Below are positions 5,892 to 10,913 of a stretch of DNA of 10,913 nucleotides, piece after piece. Position numbers and translations under genes: made by a program. The notes below the pieces were generated by a model. It did no database searches. It saw nothing but the letters and a program-made list of their open reading frames with translations, and was not told the origin of the DNA. Numbering within the stretch: position 1 is the first letter of the stretch; each line of letters begins with the position of its first letter. The stretch spans positions 1 through 10,913 of the forward strand of contig CAZFSN010000108.1 of assembly GCA_964521815.1 (NCBI GenBank), in the 5' to 3' direction. Origin of the DNA: JAAEQD01 sp964521815 (GTDB taxonomy: Bacteria; Zixibacteria; MSB-5A5; UBA10806; 4484-95).

Positions 5892-7421
5892 ATGCTATCG
5901 AATCAGCGAGTTAAGTCAATTGCCAGAACCGTATTATTAATGAGCTTCCTGGCACTATTTCTTTTCGTCAGTTGTGAATCGAAAGCCCCCCAGCGGATTA
6001 CGATTTTGCACACTAACGATATTCACGGCCATTTCGTACCTGAACCGGCGACCTGGATCGATGGTCATCCGTTGGTAGGAGGTTTCGTGGCTCTCGATTA
6101 TTATATCAGGCTGGCCAGAGCCAAAGATTCGAATAACCTGCTTCTCGATGCCGGCGATTTGATGACCGGCAACATGATTTGCGACATAGAATACAAGGGA
6201 GCCGAGGGCGGCGCGCTAATCGAGATGATGAATATGGTCGGCTACGATGGTATGGTCTATGGCAATCACGAATTCGATAAACCGATAACCAACGCCAGAA
6301 ACCTGGCGAAAATCGCCGATTTCCCGATTTTATGCGCCAACCTGGTGGATTCGCTGGGAAATAATTTCGCTAAAGATAAATACAAAATCTACGATTGCCA
6401 GGGCCTTAAGGTGGGTGTTATAGGCGTAACCTACCATCAAATGTATGGCATGGCTAATCCGGGCAATCTGATGGGATTTTATACAATTGATCCGGCCAAG
6501 GTGGTCAATGACATAGTCGCCGAAATAGACGCGCCGACGGATTTGATTATAGTGCTTTCCCATCTGGGTTATGAAAACGATGTCGAACTGGCCAAACACA
6601 TAAAAAATGTCGATGTCATAGTCGGCGGCCATACTCATAAAAGGATTGAAACGCCGGAAACAGTCAACGGTGTGCTGATTGTCCAGGCCGGCTCTTATTC
6701 CCGCGACCTTGGCAAACTGGAGCTGACTGTCGCAGGTGATACCGTGCAAAGCTTCTCCGGCGAATTGATTACTACTCTGGCGGAAAACATCGAACCCCAG
6801 CCCGAACTTCAGGCGTTCGTCGATAGCTTCGCGACGATTATCGATGAAAAATACGGAGCCGAAATTGGTCAGTCAGTAACAGATTTAAAATCAAAATCTC
6901 AAGCGGAGTCCAATATAGGCGACTGGCTAACCGATGTTATCAGGCGCGAAACCAAATCCGACGTGGCTTTCATAAACTCCGGCGGGATTCGCAAGGATTT
7001 GGCGGCCGGCCCGATCACGATAAGAGATATCGCCGAGATACTGCCGTTTCAGAATTATATCGAGACATTCAACTGCAACGGCGAAGAGCTTATGACTATC
7101 TTGACTGAAAACGCCCGGGCCGAGGGCCTGAAGACTCACGGCATCCTGCAGGTTTCCGGAGTAACTTACAGCTGGAAAAAACAGGGTGGTGATGTTAAGC
7201 TGGTCGAAGTTAAAGTCGGCGGCGAAAAGCTTAAAAAAGATAAAATCTATAAAATAGCCGGCATAGATTATGTAAATTCGAATTTCGAAAGATATTATAA
7301 AATTCAACCTAAAGATTTGAAAAATACCGGAATGGAAATTTCGAATATTATCATTGAAGACGTTAAGCGAGCCAAAATTATCAATGCCAAGGTGGAAGGC
7401 CGGATACGCCAGGTTGAGTAG
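5892..7421 (+). CDS. 5'-nucleotidase / metallophosphatase family lipoprotein (UshA-like)
   Basis: This 509-residue protein resembles UshA-type 5'-nucleotidases, which hydrolyse nucleotides to nucleoside and phosphate outside the cytoplasm. A hydrophobic segment ends in the lipobox FVSC, giving lipid-modified Cys28. Dimetal residues are all visible: Asp43 and His45 (HTNDIHGH), Asp89 (LDAGD), Asn125-His126 (GNHEFD), His224 (SHLG), and His247 and His249 (GGHTH). The C-terminal substrate domain has INSGGIR (361-367) followed by ITIRDIAEILPFQN. The usual GGDGY nucleoside loop is replaced by NFERY at 464-468, and the preceding stacking Phe appears as Tyr460, so specificity may differ. ATG 5892 is chosen over the adjacent TTG 5889 because GAGG (5882-5885) is then six bases upstream. 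A strong terminator separates it from the preceding gene. It may act on nucleotides released from nucleic acid outside the cell; UDP-sugar, 2',3'-cyclic nucleotide or other phosphoester substrates remain possible. Confidence 0.93.
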   Translation: MLSNQRVKSIARTVLLMSFLALFLFVSCESKAPQRITILHTNDIHGHFVPEPATWIDGHPLVGGFVALDYYIRLARAKDSNNLLLDAGDLMTGNMICDIEYKGAEGGALIEMMNMVGYDGMVYGNHEFDKPITNARNLAKIADFPILCANLVDSLGNNFAKDKYKIYDCQGLKVGVIGVTYHQMYGMANPGNLMGFYTIDPAKVVNDIVAEIDAPTDLIIVLSHLGYENDVELAKHIKNVDVIVGGHTHKRIETPETVNGVLIVQAGSYSRDLGKLELTVAGDTVQSFSGELITTLAENIEPQPELQAFVDSFATIIDEKYGAEIGQSVTDLKSKSQAESNIGDWLTDVIRRETKSDVAFINSGGIRKDLAAGPITIRDIAEILPFQNYIETFNCNGEELMTILTENARAEGLKTHGILQVSGVTYSWKKQGGDVKLVEVKVGGEKLKKDKIYKIAGIDYVNSNFERYYKIQPKDLKNTGMEISNIIIEDVKRAKIINAKVEGRIRQVE

Positions 7422-7627
7422 AATCATTAACACTTATTGTCGATAAANNNNNNNNNNNNNNNNNNNNNNNNNNNNNNNNNNNNNNNNNNNNNNNNNNNNN
7501 NNNNNNNNNNNNNNNNNNNNNNNNNNNNNNNNNNNNNNNNNNNNNNNTGGCGATCACGCCCTATCGGGCTACGACCCGACATAACATTTGGTGTGATTTT
7601 ACTTTTGGTCATTTTGTCAACAACCTC

Positions 7628-7653
7628 ACGGGCGAACCGATCGCCCGTTTTTT
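7628..7653 (+). terminator. Rho-independent terminator before corA
   Basis: An 8-bp stem ACGGGCGA/TCGCCCGT (7628-7635 and 7641-7648) with a 5-base loop ACCGA runs straight into a T6 tract (7648-7653). It would end transcripts coming from the nucleotidase gene or from anything hidden in the gap, and it separates them from the corA operon. Confidence 0.88.
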
Positions 7654-7689
7654 ATTCGGGTAAATCGAATCATTTTCTCAAACTTTGTA

Positions 7690-7719
7690 TTGACCATCAA
7701 GGTAAATTAATCTTATAGT
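7690..7719 (+). promoter_or_regulatory. Candidate promoter of the corA operon
   Basis: TTGACC (7690-7695) and TATAGT (7714-7719) are separated by 18 bases, directly after a terminator and about 30 bases before the corA start codon. The leader would be short, leaving no room for a magnesium-sensing riboswitch. Confidence 0.5.
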
Positions 7720-7731
7720 GTTAATTGAGCC

Positions 7732-7739
7732 GGAGGTGA
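7732..7739 (+). promoter_or_regulatory. Ribosome binding site of corA
   Basis: GGAGGTGA is a near-perfect Shine-Dalgarno sequence seven bases before the ATG at 7747, fixing the start. Confidence 0.85.
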
Positions 7740-7746
7740 AATTGCC

Positions 7747-8832
7747 ATGGTGAGATACATAAAAAAGATTTCGCGGAAAACCGGGCTTCAGCCTGGCACG
7801 GTCGTTTATATCGGTGATGAACGCAAGGAGCCGGTCAGTATCAATATCGGTGTCATCGATTACGACAAAACCGAATATCGCCAATTTGATGTCGCCTCGG
7901 CGGAAGAATGTTTCCCCTATCGAGACAGCAAGACAGTCAGCTGGATCAATGTCAATGGCATACATGACGTCTCGCTGATCGAAAAATTAGGCGGCCATTA
8001 TGGCATTCATCCGCTGGTTCTGGAGGATATCGCCAATACCGGACATCGCCCCAAATTAGAAGAGGGCGAGAATTATATTTTCATAGTAATCAAGATGCTC
8101 AGTCTGGATGAAAAGGGTAAAATCAAATCGGAACAGGTCAGCATCGTTTTCGGTCCAAACTATGTGATTTCTTTTCAGGAAAGAAAAGGCGATGTGTTCG
8201 ACCCTCTCCGGGACAGGTTGAAGAAAACGGTGCCCCGGGTGAAATTCATGGGAACCGATTACCTGGCTTATGGTCTGATCGACGCCGTGGTGGATCATTA
8301 TTTTTATATCCTGGAAAATCTGGGTGAGCGAATACAGGATATGGAAGATGAACTGGCGGAAAACCCCCGAAAAGAAAACCTGAGCGTCATTCACGAGCTA
8401 AAGCGAGAGTTGATTTATATGCGCAGATCCGTCTGGCCTTTACGCGAGGTGATCGGCGGCCTGGACAGGTCGGAATCGGACCTGATTCATGATTACACGG
8501 CGCCTTACATTCGTGACTTGTATGAACACGCCGTGCAGGTAATCGATACGGTAGAAACTTTCCGCGACATGGTCTCCGGCCTTTTGGATATTTATCTATC
8601 CAGCGTCAGCAACAAGATGAATGAAGTAATGAAAGTGCTGACTATAATCGCGACTATTTTCATCCCGCTGGGCTTTTTAGCCGGCGTGTATGGAATGAAC
8701 TTCGACACATCTATAAGCCCGTTTAATCTGCCTGAGCTCGGCTTTCGCTATGGCTATCCTTTGTTCTGGCTGGTGGCGCTTCTTATCGGTGGAGGGCTAT
8801 TCTGGTTCTTTAAAAGGAAACGCTGGATATAA
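7747..8832 (+). CDS. corA: CorA family magnesium/cobalt transporter
   Basis: This 361-residue protein is a CorA channel, a homopentamer that passes Mg2+ (also Co2+ and Ni2+) across the inner membrane down the membrane potential. It is close to the 351-residue Thermotoga maritima CorA in length and sequence. The large N-terminal cytoplasmic domain is followed by the long stalk helix (about 240-300), where TVETFRDMVSGLLDIYLSS is almost the Thermotoga sequence. TM1 (about 297-316) leads into the signature Gly316-Met317-Asn318 selectivity filter, then a short periplasmic loop, TM2 (about 336-355) and the basic tail KRKRW. Asp257 aligns by position with the regulatory Mg2+-binding Asp253 of Thermotoga, and Asp94 (VLEDIANT) with its partner Asp89. 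The start is set by a strong Shine-Dalgarno. It is the likely first gene of an operon with the two membrane protein genes downstream. Confidence 0.97.
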   Translation: MVRYIKKISRKTGLQPGTVVYIGDERKEPVSINIGVIDYDKTEYRQFDVASAEECFPYRDSKTVSWINVNGIHDVSLIEKLGGHYGIHPLVLEDIANTGHRPKLEEGENYIFIVIKMLSLDEKGKIKSEQVSIVFGPNYVISFQERKGDVFDPLRDRLKKTVPRVKFMGTDYLAYGLIDAVVDHYFYILENLGERIQDMEDELAENPRKENLSVIHELKRELIYMRRSVWPLREVIGGLDRSESDLIHDYTAPYIRDLYEHAVQVIDTVETFRDMVSGLLDIYLSSVSNKMNEVMKVLTIIATIFIPLGFLAGVYGMNFDTSISPFNLPELGFRYGYPLFWLVALLIGGGLFWFFKRKRWI

Positions 8833-8868
8833 CAAATCTAATCTTTTATTTATGAATATCAATTAACC

Positions 8869-9810
8869 ATGACCAGCCTGATTCCAATTAAATTTCGCGA
8901 TAATAAATCGTTAAAAGCAATCAGGTCGTTTTTAGCGCACTATATCGGCGGTTTGTACCATCGTGCGGACGAACATCATATTTTCCTGCTGTCCGGTGGG
9001 CTGTCGTTCTCGGTTTTTGTATGCATAGTGCCTTTCGTTTTAATCATTTTTGCCGTACTGGGAAATATCCTAGCCAGACCATCTATAGCCTCGGAGATGC
9101 AAACTTTTATAGATAGAATTATTCCTTACGAAGATTATACTTCATCGATTAAGGAATTGATATTCGCCCGTGTGGAAGAATTTAAGGTTTATAAAAACCT
9201 GGCCGGCATAGTCGGTCTGGTCGGTTTGCTATTCGCCGCCAGCGGGCTGTTTAGCAGTATGCGCACGATCTTGAACAAAATCTACAACGTTAAAACATCA
9301 CAGCATATGCTAATCGGCAAGCTGCGTGATTTGGGGCTGGTATTGCTGGTTCTGGGTTATTTTCTGTTATCGGTTACGATTTTACCGATGTTCAATGTCG
9401 TTTTTGGTTTTGCCGATAAATTGGAGGCATTAAAAAGCCTGCGTTTCAGTTTTTTTGAGGATATGGCTGTCAGCGGATTATCATTTTTCATTATATTCGC
9501 GGCGTTTTTCACGATGTATTTTCTGGTACCGCAAAAAAAGATGTTCAAACGAACGGCCTTTGTCAGCGCTCTTTCGGCGGCGTTGCTGTGGGAACTGGCC
9601 CGTCAATTGTTCGGCTTCTATATCACCAATTTTGTCACCCTGAAACGTATCTATGGCGCTTATGTATTCCTGATAATAGTCGCGTTCTGGCTATATTACA
9701 CATCCATTGTTTTCGTAATAGGTGCCGAAATCGGGCAATTGTATCGCGAACGTATTAAAAAACGAAAACTGACTATCCACGAAAAACAAATTCAGGCTGA
9801 TCAGAAATGA
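8869..9810 (+). CDS. YihY/BrkB (UPF0761) family inner-membrane protein
   Basis: This 313-residue polytopic protein belongs to the YihY/virulence factor BrkB family, whose molecular role is still not settled. The family was once annotated as ribonuclease BN in error. About six membrane segments are visible at roughly 38-66, 109-130, 153-177, 198-220, 230-252 and 263-289. Family marks include SGGLSFSVFVCIVPF in the first segment, RTILNKIYNVK at 132-142, YFLVPQKK at 217-224, and the C-terminal ALLWELARQLFGFYI and IYGAYVFLIIVAFWLYYTS blocks ending in GAEIGQLY. The C-terminal tail is short, charged and cytoplasmic. The gene begins 36 bases after corA. No clear Shine-Dalgarno precedes the ATG at 8869, which suggests translation linked to corA or a weak start. 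Its place between two ion-flux proteins hints at envelope or ion homeostasis, but this is only context. Confidence 0.9.
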   Translation: MTSLIPIKFRDNKSLKAIRSFLAHYIGGLYHRADEHHIFLLSGGLSFSVFVCIVPFVLIIFAVLGNILARPSIASEMQTFIDRIIPYEDYTSSIKELIFARVEEFKVYKNLAGIVGLVGLLFAASGLFSSMRTILNKIYNVKTSQHMLIGKLRDLGLVLLVLGYFLLSVTILPMFNVVFGFADKLEALKSLRFSFFEDMAVSGLSFFIIFAAFFTMYFLVPQKKMFKRTAFVSALSAALLWELARQLFGFYITNFVTLKRIYGAYVFLIIVAFWLYYTSIVFVIGAEIGQLYRERIKKRKLTIHEKQIQADQK

Positions 9811-9845
9811 GATAATGCAAGCAATGAAAATATCCATCATTAAAT

Positions 9846-9850
9846 AGGGG
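9846..9850 (+). promoter_or_regulatory. Ribosome binding site of the MscS-family gene
   Basis: AGGGG lies eight bases before the ATG at 9859 and supports that start rather than the in-frame ATG at 9898. Confidence 0.6.
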
Positions 9851-9858
9851 TAAATTTT

Positions 9859-10746
9859 ATGAACTATTCAGAGCCTTTGAAATTATTCAAGGAAATCATG
9901 AGTTTTAAACTTTTCGAAATTAACCAGACACCGATTACCGTCTCCTCGCTGGTCATGTTCATCCTGGTTCTAATTGCATTTTTCTTAATATCACGGTTTT
10001 TTAGCAAAATCGTATTCCGCCGTATACTGGCCAGGTTCGATATCGATAAAGGCATACAATTCACGCTGGTTCGCATGAGCCATTACCTGATAATGATTAC
10101 CGGAACAATTGTAGCCTTTCAGTTTATGGGCATCGATCTGGGCGGCCTGGCAGTAATTTTTGGTTTGCTGTCTGTCGGCATAGGGTTCGGTCTGCAGAAC
10201 GTGACTTCGAATTTCATATCGGGTTTGATTCTGTTATTTGAACGGCCTATAAAAATCGGCGACCGGGTGACAATTGGCGATACCGAGGGCGATGTGATCT
10301 CAATCAACATGAGATCGACCACGATAAGAACGTTAAGGAATATCGCCATCATAGTGCCAAACTCAGAATTCGTCTCCTCCAAAGTGACCAATTGGTCTTT
10401 CAGTGATCCCAAGATCAGGCTGGATATCGAGGTCGGTGTCTCTTACGGTTCGGACCTGGATACCGTACTGAAGGCAATCAAGGAGGTGGCCGATGAACAT
10501 CCCGATGTTTTAGATGAGCCGGAAGCCGATGTCTTGTTGACGAGTTTCGGCGATTCATCCTGGAATATGATGTTGAGAGCCTGGTTGGGCAGTACTGAAA
10601 GATACTACCAAATTCGCTCCGAGATTAATTGCGCCATAGTCAGGAAATTCAGGCAATACGGTATCGAGATACCGTTTCCGCAGCGCGATTTGCATTTGCG
10701 GTCGCCTCTGCCGTTACCGTTGGTTAAGCAGGAACAAGCACGTTAG
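9859..10746 (+). CDS. mscS: MscS family small-conductance mechanosensitive channel
   Basis: This 295-residue protein is about the size of E. coli MscS (286), a heptameric channel that opens under membrane tension and releases solutes during hypo-osmotic shock. Three membrane segments are visible: TM1 about 28-50, TM2 about 68-90, and the Gly/Ala-rich pore helix TM3 about 94-122 (GIGFGLQNVTSNFISG), where the kink follows the QN pair. The beta domain follows (about 130-178: RPIKIGDRVTIGDTEGDV, then RSTTIRT and IVPNSEF), then the alpha/beta C-terminal domain (about 184-278), ending near IPFPQRDLHL as in the family. It begins 48 bases after the YihY-family gene and is the likely last gene of the corA operon. 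The N-terminus is short, with none of the large extra domains of MscK or MscM types. Small MscS homologues with specialised roles cannot be excluded. Confidence 0.95.
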   Translation: MNYSEPLKLFKEIMSFKLFEINQTPITVSSLVMFILVLIAFFLISRFFSKIVFRRILARFDIDKGIQFTLVRMSHYLIMITGTIVAFQFMGIDLGGLAVIFGLLSVGIGFGLQNVTSNFISGLILLFERPIKIGDRVTIGDTEGDVISINMRSTTIRTLRNIAIIVPNSEFVSSKVTNWSFSDPKIRLDIEVGVSYGSDLDTVLKAIKEVADEHPDVLDEPEADVLLTSFGDSSWNMMLRAWLGSTERYYQIRSEINCAIVRKFRQYGIEIPFPQRDLHLRSPLPLPLVKQEQAR

Positions 10747-10913
10747 AAGAGATTGGCTCGTTGTCGCCGCCAAAGTCAATGATTTTTTTTAGAACCAGAT
10801 ACTTTACCGGTTTTTATCAATCTGGTTATTGACATCGAAGGACTTTCCCCGAAAATCTGGCACAATTTCGTAGAACATTAATAAACTCATAGTTTTAACT
10901 TTTTTTGAATCTG
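10747..10913. other. Downstream noncoding end of window
   Basis: No gene is visible in these 167 bases. A weak hairpin TTGGC/GCCAA (10753-10757 and 10769-10773) lies nine bases before a T8 run (10783-10790) and might end the operon transcript, but the stem is short and badly spaced. A perfect 8-bp inverted repeat AACCAGAT/ATCTGGTT (10793-10800 and 10820-10827) with a 19-base loop follows, without a T-tract after it. Confidence 0.4.

Larger units (their letters stand above)
7422..7746. other. Intergenic region containing a 100-base assembly gap
   Basis: Only about 225 bases are real sequence. Positions 7448-7547 are exactly 100 Ns, a conventional gap of unknown true length. The right flank (7548-7580) is rich in small inverted repeats: GCCC/GGGC at 7558-7561 and 7566-7569, and CGGG/CCCG at 7565-7568 and 7575-7578. 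No gene can be supported. An unseen gene or repeat may sit in the gap. Confidence 0.9.

Noticed and set aside
6927..7433. 168-codon reading frame on the minus strand inside the 5'-nucleotidase gene
   Set aside because: It is antisense to well-conserved nucleotidase motifs, and its translation resembles no protein. The same holds for other antisense frames at 6330-6749, 8056-8394 and 10119-10412.
7437..7718. Open reading frames running through the N gap on either strand
   Set aside because: They are open only because unknown bases cannot show a stop codon; the flanking residues show no family resemblance or start signal.
7747..10746. Defence system built from the membrane genes (effector-like MscS or CorA)
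   Set aside because: All three proteins have ordinary full-length housekeeping architectures, and no sensor, nuclease, ATPase or toxin gene is adjacent.
10829..10834. Perfect TTGACA as a promoter for a gene beyond the right edge
   Set aside because: No acceptable -10 hexamer is found 16-18 bases downstream, and no start codon with coding sequence is visible before the window ends.

Overview
The window looks like ordinary chromosome from an uncultivated, Gram-negative-type bacterium. It is AT-neutral, with genes separated by 35-420 bases. It encodes a lipoprotein with a lipobox, a long Sec-secreted multidomain protein that ends in a dockerin, and housekeeping membrane proteins. Large secreted proteins with dockerin repeats and no cellulosome are common in FCB-group candidate phyla such as Zixibacteria. 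That placement is a guess from protein style, not a demonstrated assignment. An exact 100-N block marks an assembly gap, so this is a draft or metagenome-assembled contig.

Layout: (1) Positions 1-302 hold no gene but contain a repeat-rich, hairpin-rich intergenic element with two imperfect direct copies. (2) Positions 303-1385 (minus) encode a P1/DmpA-type self-processing aminopeptidase. (3) Positions 1386-1805 are a divergent regulatory region. (4) Positions 1806-5555 (plus) encode a 1249-residue secreted protein: a ComEC-like metallo-beta-lactamase domain, an FN3 domain, two related carbohydrate-binding-like modules around an Ig-like spacer, two OB-fold-like units of the extracellular-nuclease type, a dockerin and a short Cys-containing tail. 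A strong terminator follows. (5) Positions 5613-5891 hold inverted repeats that could form a pseudoknot or alternative hairpins, and a promoter. (6) Positions 5892-7421 encode a 5'-nucleotidase-family lipoprotein. (7) Positions 7422-7746 hold the gap, a terminator and a promoter. (8) Positions 7747-10746 encode CorA, a YihY/BrkB-family membrane protein and an MscS-family channel, probably as one operon.

Two functional groups stand out. The secreted MBL/OB-fold/dockerin protein and the neighbouring surface 5'-nucleotidase could together break down extracellular nucleic acid and release nucleosides and phosphate. The genes are neighbours but are separated by a terminator, so this link is inferred. 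The corA-yihY-mscS group suits ion and osmotic homeostasis of the inner membrane. The most novel item is the architecture of the 1249-residue protein. I see no CRISPR array, tRNA, rRNA, transposase or phage gene.
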